From: Rhabdornis inornatus
Taxonomy: Eukaryota; Chordata; Aves; Passeriformes; Rhabdornithidae
DNA: 64,000 nucleotides
Assembly (NCBI GenBank): GCA_013397075.1
Contig: VWZS01005930.1
Span: 124,579-188,578 of the forward strand
Direction: 5' to 3'
Numbering within the stretch: the first letter of the stretch is position 1; each line of letters starts with the position of its first letter. The notes below the pieces were generated by a model that searched no databases, was not told where the DNA came from, and was given only the letters and a program-made list of their open reading frames with translations. Shown here piece after piece: positions 49,628-61,407 of the stretch. The position numbers and the translations under genes are program-made.

Positions 49628-52179
49628 AGATATGTTGTTATCCTTTTCCTCATTTCCTACTTTCATTGTCTGACTTATTTAACCAAGTCAGCAAGAATAC
49701 TTTTTTTTAATAGCATTTAACAGCATAACATTATTTTATATTCTTGTCATATTCATAAGAATATAGATCACAAATGCATCCTGAGTTTTTAGACAAAGTA
49801 CTTTTATCACCTAATGATATGAATATTATGTTTCAAAATGGCACTGATTTCGATTAAAGGCAGTTATATCTTGAGAGATATTTTCCCTTTCTCACACTGA
49901 CTTTAGAAATATTAGCAAAAAAATCTGCTGTGTTTCTTCAGAAACAGCTGGTGTTCTGAGGAGCGTTGCCCCTTTTCTATTACTAGTAAAGAGAAATCAA
50001 ATTTGGGTTGCAACTGAGGCCCTCACAGTCAGTGACTGCTCTGTCCTAGTTTTAAGCCAAAACCCCAGTCTGAAGTGGAAAACACTAGACTTCCATGACC
50101 TTCAAAACCTATTTGTGAGTTTCTGGATGAAATTCAAGCTACTGGCTTGACATTTACATGGTGCATAGTGTGTAGAATGTACCTTCTTAAAAATACCTCT
50201 CCAAGTTTCTGCATGTGGAATTGTTTAAACTGGAGAAAGGAAAAAGCTTTTTGTGGACCTCAGTTTTGCGGTCTTTTAATTTTTTTTATTTTATCTGTAA
50301 TTTAGAATAGTGATCTGTTAATGTCCTAGATACTTTGTAAAGCAGATTTTTGCATTTTCTGTAGTTTTCACTATACTTCCAAGAACTGAATCTCAGTCTA
50401 TTCTGTGGAACAACAGAAAATACTGTTAGAAATTTTTTGACAGTGCTAAAAAAGCCTATTTCAACACTTCTCTCTTGTTCTGCTGTGTTAATTAGATATA
50501 CCATCTGCTAATGATCTTCAGCTTGTATCATGATAACACTGAATTTTGAGCTTTCATGCATTGGCATGTGCATTCACACCCTGCCTGGTACTCCAGCAAT
50601 GTCTGCTCTGATCACTGTTTTGTGTCACTGAAAGCTTCCTTGGAGATCTTCCCTTAATTTCCCTCTTTCTTATTCATTACATATTAGCAGGGGAAAAAAA
50701 TAATATTTCATTTTTTTACAATTTCCGCCAATAAGCAAAGAAATGTCAAAGTACTCCCTGTTAACTCAATTAGCTACTACATTGTTATTTTCAGGTCACA
50801 GATGTTAATTTATAGTAGCAATGTTATTTGAGACTGCATAAAAGACCCTGATTTAAACTTTACTGCAGTGAATAGAGTTGTTTGTGTGTGGCAGGGGGGA
50901 ATGTTATGTGGTGTTTGAGAGTCTTTCCTACAGCATGAAGCATGGCAAACCCTTTTGATCAGAGTCCATCAGGCTTCTGTCACAGTACGCATGATGTAAA
51001 GAAGACTCAATGCCTGTGACGTGCTCAATGTTCTGCACATAAATCTGGAGTGCTACTGTATATACTGAGGTGTAGAATCACAGGAAGAAGCTTATTTGTA
51101 TGCTTGGTTTTAGGAAAAGAATAAAAATTTTTGGGAGGTGGCAAATAAAAAGTGTTTTTACCCAGAAGCTCTGTGAAATATAATATATTTGACTTAGAGA
51201 TGTAGTCTAAAAACACCTAAAGGATATTATATAAGAATCTAACTGCCATTCCAATGCAATTCCTATTTCCAGTCTAGGAAACAACATAATGGTGTCTTTG
51301 TCCCTCAGCTCTTTCATTGCTCCTGCAGCTCTTATATAAATGAAGTTTAAGCTTATAAATATTATAAAAGCTCATTAAACTCCCTAAACCACTGGGAGTG
51401 TTTTTGTGGGTTTTTTGGGTTTTTTTGTTTGTTTTTTTTGTGTTTTCCCCACCCCCCACTCCTGTAAAATATTTTTCTTGTATGACCTCTGAGGTCTTTG
51501 GAAAAGAAATAAGAGGCCTCTTGAACAGAGGGCATATTAAAGCAAAGATAATTATATCTGTTCAGATATCAATTTTACAAAAATATGTTGTCTAAGGAAT
51601 CCAAGAAAGTCTACAACAAGTTGTTATTTGGTTTATCAGGTATAATTATCAGAATCAAATAACTGTCAATACACTGCACACTTATTTTTTAAATGTAGCT
51701 CATATTTTCCTGTTCATCTGCCTTATACAGCTTGCTCTTTAGCTTGTTGCAGACACTTTCCGGGAGAAATTGTAATTGTCATGTTATTAATAAGTTCTTG
51801 TATTGTTTCTTGGCCATTGTATAAACTTAATTAGAATTTTCAGCAAATATTCACCTGATGCTTTTCATTAAGCAGCCTGGGAATGACATATTCACAGGAA
51901 CACAATGTCTGGATGAAAAGCTGACAGCATAGATCATTGTGGCTTTTTGTCTTCCATTTTAAATAGTAAATTTAATGTCATCAGTGCTCATTGTCTTTTA
52001 TTAATATCATCACTATTTAAAAAAAATTATCTTAATCTCCAAACAGTATCAGCATCTGTATCACACTGTAACTTAAAAACAATCAAGTGTGATTGTAATG
52101 ACACCTCCCAAATATATTCTTTTCTTCTAATATGCCTTAATTTTTGTTTAAAACTCCTACTTATATAGAACATGGGCAT
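49628..52179. other. unassigned AT-rich sequence
   Basis: No gene is recognised. A T/G-rich tract lies at about 51398-51450. Confidence 0.35.
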
Positions 52180-52757
52180 TGTACTGGTTTCAGTTGGAGT
52201 TAATTTTCTTTACAGTGGCTTCTATGGGCTGTCTTGGACTTGTGCTAATACAGGGTTGATAATATGGAGATGATTTTGTTTCTTCTGAATAGGACTTACA
52301 CAGAGCCAAGGCTTTTTCTGCTTTTTGCACTGTCACAAAGGTAAGGAGGTCAGAGGTATAAGGGAGCATGGGAGGAGACAGCTGGGACAAGTGACCCAAA
52401 CTGAGCAAGGGGATATTTCAGACCATCAAGTTCAGTATGTAAAATGAGGGAAAGAAGAAGGAAGGGGGGGACATTTGCAGTGATATAATTTGTGTTCCCA
52501 AGTCACTACTACTTGTGATGGGGCCTTGCTGTACTGGGGAAGGCTGAACACCTACCTTCCTATGGGAGGCAAGGAATGAATTACTTGTTTTACTTTGCTT
52601 GTGTGTGAGGCCTTTGCTTTCCCTACAAAACTGACATTATCTCAACCCTTGAGTTTTCTGGCTTTTACCCTTCCAATTCTCTCCCTGATCCTGCTGGTTG
52701 GGGAGTGAGTGAGCAACTGAGTGCGGCTTGGCTACTGTCTGGGCTTAAACCGTGGCA
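52180..52757 (+). mobile_element. solo LTR, avian ERV (ERVL-like)
   Basis: A 578-bp long terminal repeat of an endogenous retrovirus, plus orientation. It starts TGTACTGGTTTC and ends CTTAAACCGTGGCA. Internal landmarks known from this bird LTR family are present: GTTAATTTTCTTTACAG near the start, ACTTACACAGAGCCAAGG, GACCCAAACTGAGCAA, GGAAGGGGGG, and TATCTCAACCCTTGAGTTTT near the end. No internal retroviral sequence follows, so it is a solo LTR left by recombination. Five-base flanks (GGCAT and GTAAC) do not match, so the target duplication has decayed or was lost. A good donor-like site (AAAG|GTAAGG) lies at 52341. It is related to the LTR at 58256-58827, but their 3' halves differ. Confidence 0.88.
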
Positions 52758-55700
52758 GTAACTTTTTCAGCTTCCATGTTGAAGGAAAATTAAGACAGTA
52801 TAACATTAGCTGGCCAACAAGGCTTGCTTTATTGGGTTTTCCTTCACTTAAAACAAATGAAGAAAATATTGTAAAGGTTACTTATATTTTATACAGTAAA
52901 GTGACATTGAAAATGAAATACAAGTATGAGAAAGATTAGCATTTTCTTGAAGCTAAGAACTTTTTCTTTTAAGTCTTTGTATACTGGATTGAGTATCGAT
53001 ACTTACAAAAAAAAGATGTATTTTGGGGCTAGCCTATCATCACATATTTCTGAAGTGTTAGTTTGTGATTTTCTCGTTTTTCTTCCTGTAGAATGTAAAT
53101 GGGTTTAGAATAGAAATCTGAAGTGCTTCTTCTCGTTCCTTCACTACTCACTTTACTTACTCATTTGACACGAGACAGTCTCTAACTTTTTGAAGTCACT
53201 TGCAAAGACAAAGTAGATTAGCTTATGAATCTTAGGAACCCTGCAGAAGTAAAAACAATATGTGCTGCACAGATGGACTAAGTTGTTTGTCTTCATGATC
53301 AATAAAATAATGTGTCAGTGGGGTACTTCTTAGGTGGTGCTCAAGACTCACACATAATTTGAGCAGCAGATTCCCAAAAGGGTCCATACAACCCAAATCA
53401 TATAGGTTAAGATCCAGTCCAGTGTGGAAAGTAAAATGATATGCTTTTCATGTATTTGGCTGGTTTCAATGACAGATTTCTTTTAATTAGCTTAAATTGT
53501 TTAACTCCAAGTTGGTTTTATACTTGACAAGCCTTACAAGCCAATATTTTCCTTTGTCTACTCTCCTGGAATACAAGAATTATGTCATGATTCTACGACA
53601 AAATATCTGTCACTGAAATGGAAAATGCAGAGCATCAGCATAATTACTGACTTAATAAGTTGTTTATATGGATGCTGTCAAAGGAGAAGTGTTATATGGC
53701 TTTGGTTACTGAGATCTGCAGATATTGTGAAAGTTATTGTTAGTCTATCAAACCAAATTCACCACATTGACTTGGATGGATCGTCCATCATAAGGACAAG
53801 GTCATGAGAAAATGTTTCAGATACCTTGAGTAACAGATAACAGATTGTTATTCTAGAATTTTAACAATTAAATTGGTTTTTCAGTTTTTAACAATAAAAT
53901 TGGTATTGCAGTGCATGTGTTCTGTTGTGTGCAAGATGAAAATCAGTTTGGCATTTAAAGAATATTAATTTAATCCAATAATTTTTCTTCATTGGTTGTA
54001 ATAGATTTTTCTTTCCACACAACTTTTACAAGTCATCAGAATTCATTTTCCATATGAAAAAAGTGTGAAAAATATTACTGCATATAAGTGTAACAACTTT
54101 GTTCTTTTAAAGTATAGAGATGCATAGGCAGATGATAAATACTTGCAAAGTTTCCAAAAGTACATCTTGAGAAAGATAATGAGAACATGTCTAAAAATTA
54201 AGTGTCAGCAACTCTCTCTTGCGTCATACTCTGTGAACGACTTTTTACAAACGCAACTTCTGGATGAAGCTGGCTGAGCAGACCACTGGTTAAGGTGGTG
54301 AGAATCCTCACATTAAATGTTTTTTAAAGAGCTTTGTGAAACAAAAAAAGTTGGCTGTACAAACTCTTCTGGCAAGTGCCAGAAACAGAGCTCCCGCTGC
54401 AGCATTGAGCACTTTATTTATAAGAAAACCAGTGTTGTGCAAGACTGTTTATTAGAAAAGAAAAGACTGAATCCTTTCCTTGTTTGGATAACTCTTGAAA
54501 TACTTCCTTCAGATCTAGAGTGTATCACTGTATGGCCTTTCTGAACATACCTGCATCCTTAGTCTGTTTTCAGATTGATGGTGGAGTGTATGGACAAACC
54601 CTGAATGTATGTACGGACAAGTATGTTTGCAATATGCTGAAAAAAGGGCTCTTCAACATTTTCAGGCTTCATTGTTTTCCTTCAGCATTTTCTTAACTTT
54701 GGGAAGAATGTGAAAGGTCTGAAAAAAGACAGTTTTCTAACCCCCAAGTGTGTTACATTCAGTCTTTTTAGCATTTTGTAGAATGTGGATTCAGAATTAA
54801 AGTTTGTAAATTATGTGTATTTTTCTACCTTGAAATTCCAAAGGTGTCAAAATGTTAAAATGGATGGACTGATCACTTGGCAAATAATGGGCCAGTTCTA
54901 CAAATTTGCAGACATATCCTAAAGCAAATGATGGCATCTGCCAAGATGAGAAAATCACATGGAAAGTACTGCTACGAAATTTATTGCTATTAGGAAATAA
55001 ATGCTCTCAGTCCACCGCAGAAAAAACAGACATTGAGTAGTAAATCTGTATTTTTACTACTTTCAGGTGAGAGAGAAATAAGAAGAAACTGTTAATTTCT
55101 TGTAATTGCGGGAAACTTATTACATCTGTTGTGAAGTCCCAGTGGATTTCTGTGTCTTCAAAGAAAACATAATGAGAAGGAATAGGAAAACTTAGAAAGG
55201 TAATGGAATGTACAGAAAAACCTTTTCTGATTCACAGACTTGAGTGAGATATCTAAGTAAAACCCAGAACAAAAAAAATGTAGAGTAAAAAGTCAAAAGA
55301 GCATTCTACCACGGCAATTCTTCCAGGAATATGCAAGGAGCTAGTTGGCATTTGCATTTTGTTCTGCAGTAGAGGAAAGAAAACTGAGATCTCATCTCCT
55401 GCCAAGAGCAGTTGACATCTGATGCATCAGTACAAAAATTTTTGAGAAGCTTATTTGTTCTTCTGGATTTTTTTGAGCAATCAAAGATCTTGACAGCATC
55501 CTTTTCCCAACTCATGAACTTGGTTGGGTATTAGCAGAGAAGGAGATTGAGATTCGCTCAGCCGACAGCAGCAGCAGCTTGATGTGTCCCATTTACTTCT
55601 CACTATGCAGATCTCCAAGCTTGATGTCATCACTGTGGGAATGGCTAGAAGGCCACAGATGGAGATGTGGAAATCAAAAACTCAGCTGTGCAATGAGTGA

Positions 55701-57138
55701 GCAGGAAATAGCAGGACGAGATTTACACCGGCAGAAGTTAAAGGCTGATATCCTAGTTTTGTTGTGCTGCAGTACAAAATTGAATTTTCTTGGAAAGGGA
55801 GAAAAATGTAGATTATGGTTAGCTAGTGTATTTTGCAACTGCTTTTCTTGTTCATCAGACAGTCTCATCTGAACGCTCACCCTTTCCCCAAATTCTGATC
55901 TCTTAGAAAGTTTTATTTATAAATTTTCAACTTAAATACTTGCATTTTTATTACTAAAAATAAGTTACTATTGAGAAATTTACCTCATTTTTATTTTAAA
56001 ATAATAAATACCCACTTAGCCATTTAGATGAAATGAAACATTTTGATTCGACTTGAACATGTATTCCTTCAGTTTTAAGACAGTGATTTCATCTGCCATG
56101 AAAGCATACATAACTTTGCAATTGCATATAAATGCATAATCATTTTTTAAAAATAATTATGAGGGTTTTTTGGGTGCATCTATTTTAAGACAGTAAGTAA
56201 TCTCACATTTTGTGTGGAATAAGTCCATTCTGTTCCTTTCTATTGAAATAAATACCAAGAACATTTGTACTGGAGAAACATGAAAGGAGCATTGTAGCTG
56301 GTCAGATCTGGAACTTACTAGGTGTTGATTAATTAATACATGCTCATATATTACCACTGTGCAAGCAGAAACCTGTAAGTGCGTGGTGCTCGAACTGAGA
56401 TTTATGATACGTCTTACTAAGACCACAGATAAATAAACATAATTTAAAGACCTAGCAGTTTAAAGGAGGATTTCTTTATGTCTCTTGAGATGATCTCTTT
56501 GTTCCCAGGAATACTGCTCCACTTCAAGGTGACCACTTTGAACAAAGCCTTTCCCTTTTTAAGAGTATTGCATTTCAGAATGGTGCTGTTGTACTTTCAT
56601 AATGACACAAGGCACCTGATTTCCTTTTAGTGCTCACATATCATTGGATTTGCCTTTGCTAGAAGAAACAAAAGGATTAGGGAATGACTTCAGAATTTAT
56701 GTGTAAAGATTTTTAAAATACCTCCTGTAAGCTTAAGTGAAGTTCTCTTTTTATAGAAATTAATATACTAGATTTCATTTATTTAATATATTTTTAGCTT
56801 TTTAGCATTTTTGTGTGTGTTACATAGACTTGTATTTCAAAGCCTAGCCAATTGCCTTAATTTGCCTGCATAAAGTTTATGAAGATTTTTTGGTCTACGT
56901 ATTTCATATAGACTTCTGTGTTAACAGCAGTGTCCCGTGTAAACATTTTTTTTTTTCTCAGTGTGAAACTAACTCTTCCTAGTTCCTCTAGCAGGATAAA
57001 TCCAGTGAGTTGAAAACCTTTGCATGCTGTGTGGAAGTCTGAAGTGCTAAAGACAATAACAAGCTTTTACTCATTTGGAAAATTTATTCAGCTTTTGAAA
57101 ATTCAGTTTGGAGTTGCTGTAATTGTTGCTGGAGTTGC
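52758..57138. other. unassigned AT-rich sequence
   Basis: Single-copy DNA between LTRs with no gene recognised. A near duplication of a TTTTAACAAT(T)AAATTGGT unit occurs at about 53859-53905, and a recursive-splice-like site at 55066/55067. Confidence 0.35.
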
Positions 57139-57798
57139 TAGTCCTGGGGTGACTTTGTCATGTTGAATTGTGTCCCCATTTGTCTGTTTAGCCCAGAAAT
57201 AAGTTTTGTACCTTTAAGTCTGGATTTGAGCGTGAAGGAGTGGGGAGGAGAAGCGGTGGAATGTCTGAGGTGGTTATTTTCAAAACACAGAGATAGGAGT
57301 TCTGTCGTCTAGTTCTCCTGGACTGTGTCACCGTGGTGGACAGCAGAGAGAGCTCTCCTTTGCTTTTAGCTAGGTTTTGGCTAACTGAAGCAGAGGAGTT
57401 CCCCGGACAATTTTTTCCTTTTTTCCTGGAATTATTTGAACCTGCTCTGGACTGGGGACCCTGGGGAGCACCAGGAGCTCACACCTGTGTCCCACTGGGG
57501 GCTGGCCTGGGCAGCGGCATTTTCCAGCGCCGGAGGGACTGAGAACAGACTGAGCCGAGCTACCACCCACAGGAGAGAGACTTTCTGAATTTGTCATCTC
57601 TTCAGAGAGGCGAGAGGTTTTGCTGTTTGGTATAGCTCATTTTTGTGTTGGGCAGTGCTTTGCCTGTTGAATAAACAGGTTTTTTCCGCTTCTCTCTGAG
57701 GAAATTTCTTCCTGAACCAGCTGGGGGAGGGGAGCTTGGGTTCGCTTCCTGGGGGGCCCTTTGGAAGTTTCGTCCTAAATTTGCCCTAAACCAGGACA
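57139..57798 (+). mobile_element. solo LTR of a second avian ERV family
   Basis: About 660 bp, much richer in G and C than its surroundings. The left end reads TAGTCCTGGGGTGAC, a slightly altered TGTCCTGG. The right end is CCTAAACCAGGACA, whose CCAGGACA is the inverted match of TGTCCTGG. An AATAAA polyadenylation signal is at 57670-57675, preceded by TGCCTGTTG and followed by a T-rich tract, as in the R region of a retroviral LTR. No internal proviral genes follow. Flanks (GTTGC and AACCA) show no target duplication. Small open frames inside (69 codons plus, 75 codons minus) are not genes. Confidence 0.85.
57670..57675 (+). terminator. LTR polyadenylation signal AATAAA
   Basis: A canonical hexamer in the position expected for retroviral 3'-end processing within the LTR, followed by a T-rich stretch at 57681-57686. 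It could still end transcripts that read into the LTR from the left. Confidence 0.6.
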
Positions 57799-58250
57799 AA
57801 CCATTTGTTCTAGAACCTGGACATTTGTCATCGTACTAAGGTACCTAAAAGCAGTCTTGCGAAAGCTTATTAATCAGCATTTCTCTGTAAGCTAGTGCTG
57901 AATGCTGACCCTGAGCTGTCACCAGGAGTTAGGGTATATTGTAGTATGAGATGTCCTTCATTTAAAGACACTTATTTTGCTTCTGCCTGGATAAAAGCAC
58001 ATTAAAATGGGTGAAATATGGATTCTAAGACAGAAAGGCTGGAAAATTAGAGGCTTATACATACTTTAATATTTTGAAAAGATAGTGGGTTTTTACTTGA
58101 TTATGCTGGAATCAAAGAGTGTAAGAACAGGGCACTACAGATGCTACATAACACCCATGCAACCAGAGTGTGACAGAGTATTTGGTAATCAAAGCAAGGC
58201 ACCGTATTGTTAGGAAGAAGCTGTTGATTTTTTTCCCCTGCCCCTTAAAA
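57799..58250. other. spacer between two solo LTRs
   Basis: About 450 bp of AT-rich unique sequence. I see nothing in it beyond the left target-site copy that adjoins it (58251-58255). Confidence 0.4.
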
Positions 58251-58832
58251 TACACTGTTATGGTATAACCACAGCCAATGACTAAGACACAAATGGTCCC
58301 TTAGTGCCCCCAACCACACAGTGGGATGGGAAGGAGAAACAGGAAAAAAACTCCAAACCCACGGGCAAAGATCAAATGAAATTAAAATAAAATTTAATGA
58401 TAATTGTGGCAGAAATAATAATAAAAATAATAATATTAATGGATTGAAAAGAAACTCAACAGAGATAAATAAAACCCAGGAAAGACAAGTTGCATAATGC
58501 AATTGTTAACCACCTACTGACTGAGGGCCAGACCAGCAGCAACCAGCAGCTCTCAGCCAACTGTTTAGCTCTCAGGCCCCAGTTTATAAACTGGGCATGA
58601 ATTTCCATGGTAGGAAATACCCCTTTGGCCAGTTTGGGTCAGCTGTCCTGGCTGTGATCCCTCTCAGCTTCTTGTGCACCTTAAGCCTTTGGCTTAGGGT
58701 AAGCACCACTTAGCAACAACCAAAATATCAGTGTGTTGTCTACATTATTCTCATACTGAATCCAAACAACAGCACTGTAACAGCAACTAGGAAGAAAATT
58801 AACTCTGTTCCAGTCAAAACCAGGACATACAC
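58251..58832 (-). mobile_element. solo LTR with intact 5-bp target duplication (ERVL-like)
   Basis: The LTR spans 58256-58827 in minus orientation and is flanked on both sides by TACAC (58251-58255 and 58828-58832), a perfect 5-bp target-site duplication. On the minus strand it begins TGTCCTGGTTTTGACTGG and ends GGTTATACCATAACA. The 5' half matches the LTR at 52180 (shared GTTAATTTTCTT and GACCCAAACTG blocks). The 3' half is a different, AT-rich type with ATTATT repeats (58386-58440 on the plus strand). Intact duplications show that a whole provirus inserted here and then collapsed to one LTR by recombination between its own LTRs. Confidence 0.93.
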
Positions 58833-59227
58833 CTTTGACCCATGCCTTGAGTTATGCAAGTGATAGAGCTGTTTTATATGCATTCGATTTCACAGTTACA
58901 CAAAGGATGTGTGCAAAAATTAAACTTCTGACAATGTTTCTTGAAAGAGTTAATAAAAATACTAGTGACCAGACTTCACTGATGTAACCATTAGTCTTGC
59001 ACACCTGTTTCAGGTATAATTGTCTTGAAATTATACAGAATATGTTTTTAAAACAACATTATGCTTAAAAGATAACATTGTAGTCAGTCTCTTTTACCTG
59101 TTGTCAGTCTAAAAAAAAAAATCTAGGCCTAAAAAAGAGTAAAGTGTTTTTTGAAAATTTATGTAGTCTTTTACAAAATGCTGATTATAGTTTCACATCT
59201 GTCTTTTCCTACTGTGTAGCTTTTCAG

Positions 59228-59245
59228 ATTAATTTTTCACGTTTG
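59228..59245 (+). other. candidate 18-nt in-frame microexon
   Basis: A pyrimidine-rich tract with CTGTCTTTTCCTACTG and GCTTTTCAG ends at 59227. Eighteen bases follow, then TTG|GTAAGTAC, a strong donor. The 18 nt keep the frame (I N F S R L in one frame) and have no stop there. Length and signal strength match the class of short vertebrate microexons, but no flanking exons are identified. Confidence 0.22.
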
Positions 59246-59883
59246 GTAAGTACAGATAATCATGCCATGTTGCAGGATTTTTTTCACACCAGTTTCCTAT
59301 GCATAAATACCACAGTGTCATCTCTACAGCAGCATTTAAGCATTCAAATTCTGTGTATTAATGCTAGGAAATATTTTTTCGTTGTCTGGGTGAGACCAGT
59401 CTTGTCAAGATATCAATATCACTAATATTTTTTAGTTAGAATGCTGACTAATATATGCAAAAATATACAGTAAGTTATTATGTTATGAAATTTCACAGAG
59501 ACTTTGGTCATAAAATTGTTTATAATTGAAGACAGATGCAAACAAAGCACATAGAAGAGTAATGGATTCATAAAATTAGAGGGAAAATAATTTGGAAAGG
59601 AGAGGTTTTGGAGTAGATGGAGAATAGAAATTATTTATAAAATTATGCAGGGCGCACTAAGGAGGCATATTGTAGTTTGTGATCATGACAGATATCACTG
59701 GACTTCAGAATGTGACAATCATTAAGAAATATTGAAAATAAAGATTTCAAAATGCATTTCTTGTTGTAAATACATTACTTATGGATACTGATTATAAGTA
59801 AGAAAACAAAAATATGCATGCAGATAAATACAATATTTACCATTTTGCATATACTTTCACAAAATAAATCATAACTTACTTAC

Positions 59884-59923
59884 CTTTGTACTGGCCTAGA
59901 TTTTGTTATTTTTTCTCTTAAAC
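59884..59923 (-). other. weak candidate 40-nt exon, minus strand
   Basis: On the minus strand the donor is ACAAAG|GTAAGTAAG, an excellent match. The acceptor (ACCTTTCACAG) has only a short pyrimidine tract. It is probably a decoy but is listed for the donor strength. Confidence 0.1.
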
Positions 59924-60550
59924 CTGTGAAAGGTTGCGCTATATGACTGTTATCTACTGAATTTATCCCATTGTCAGAATAATTTATTTATTTACTATTT
60001 TAAAATCTTCCTTCTTGAAGCCTTCTTTCAAACCCTAGCTCCAGATACTGACATTGAAAGCAGTGAGGAACAAACTTGGTTTATCACTTCATATACCATG
60101 CTGGACTAACTTTGATTCTAGACAGAGAGTATGAGAAGATCTAGAAACCAGGACTTTCATCTGTATAAATAAATATATTTGATCTGGGATAGATTATGTA
60201 AGCATTGTGTGGTGTGAAATTCCTAGTGGGGACAGTGTTTAGAGGTGGTGTCTCTGCTGGGCATCTTCATCCAGAATTTTGGTTCAAGAACTTTACTCCA
60301 CCTGTTCCAGACACTGAATTTGGCAGTATTTAACTTTGATTTATTCATTATTTAGCATCACTTTACTGGGTACCTTTTTAAAAAATTATTAGAAATCAAG
60401 TGCCATTATTAATGCTTTTCAAGTCAGCAAAGAGGTGTCTTAATTCATTTGTACTCATCATCTGACATTAAAAATTGTATTAAAAGTAGACTTTCCTTGA
60501 TTAGTAAATGAGCCTTGAATGATGCTGGAGTCACAATCCTGGTGTGACAC

Positions 60551-60570
60551 TTCTTTTCATTCAGGTAACT
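60551..60570 (+). promoter_or_regulatory. candidate recursive splice site (zero-length exon)
   Basis: TTCTTTTCATTCAG is followed directly by GTAACT: an acceptor and a donor back to back at 60564/60565. Such AG|GT ratchet points are used to remove very long introns stepwise in some vertebrate neuronal genes. Its use depends on the window being inside a plus-strand intron, which is not shown. Confidence 0.2.
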
Positions 60571-61252
60571 ACTATAACATTATAGTAATAATACTTATTA
60601 GCAGTGAAGATGATACACATAGAAAAGACAAAAGTAAATGTTTGTTTCCTTGGCAAATTCATACCACGTCATAGTAAAACATTCTTCACCAGTATGTTAC
60701 CCATGTCTCTTAAGTTCTGTACTATTGAAATTCACAAGTATCTTGAACAGCGTATGTCCATGCCATATGTTTAAAATCTCCTGTGAGAAAAGAAAATTGT
60801 TTTCCTGGAAAATTGTGGCACTTTGAATTATAAAGGTAACTGTCCTTTAACAAATTAGTTTACAACAGGGCATGGAGAATTTGATAGGTAACTGGGAGAA
60901 AGGTTAGGAATTTAAAACATCTGAGAGGTAGGACAGGGACATGTTCCTGTGTAGGAGGTACTTAGTGTTGGATTTATTTTGAGTCATACTGCAATTTTAG
61001 TTTGTGGATTACTTGCATTGCCAGAATCCTAAATAAATGCTTACTTCATAACTGTCTGCATGATTTTAAGCTGCAGGCCTGGGTTCTGCTAGGATAAATA
61101 CATGTATTGTTAAAAATCAAATAATAAAACATGACATTTATGCATGGGATAATTTAAATAAAACCCACCTTTTTCCCCCCAATGGCAATTGTATATTTAG
61201 AAAGTAATCTAATTCTGTGCAAGGAATCAGGTCTTTTGTTTTTGTTTTTCAG

Positions 61253-61407
61253 TCACGAACAACCTGACCAGTCTCAATTTAAAATACCAGACATTTAAAT
61301 TTACAAAGAAGTATGGATGTTCACAAAGGCCCTGTGTATCAGAAAATTATGTTATTTTCAATCTCAAAGCATCTCTGAGGGGACAACTCCCCTCAAATTT
61401 CCTTTAA
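61253..61407 (+). other. candidate terminal coding exon
   Basis: An excellent acceptor (uninterrupted pyrimidine/G tract with GTTTTTGTTTTTCAG ending at 61252) precedes a frame that stays open for 50 codons from 61255 and ends in TAA at 61405-61407. The frame has two cysteines and a basic FTKKYG stretch, with no domain I recognise. Chance alone gives a 50-codon frame in one of three phases fairly often, so support rests mainly on the acceptor. Confidence 0.15.

Noticed and set aside
57333..57597. Overlapping frames of 69 and 75 codons in a GC-rich block, like a CpG-island first exon
   Set aside because: The block is a solo LTR with matching inverted termini and an AATAAA signal.
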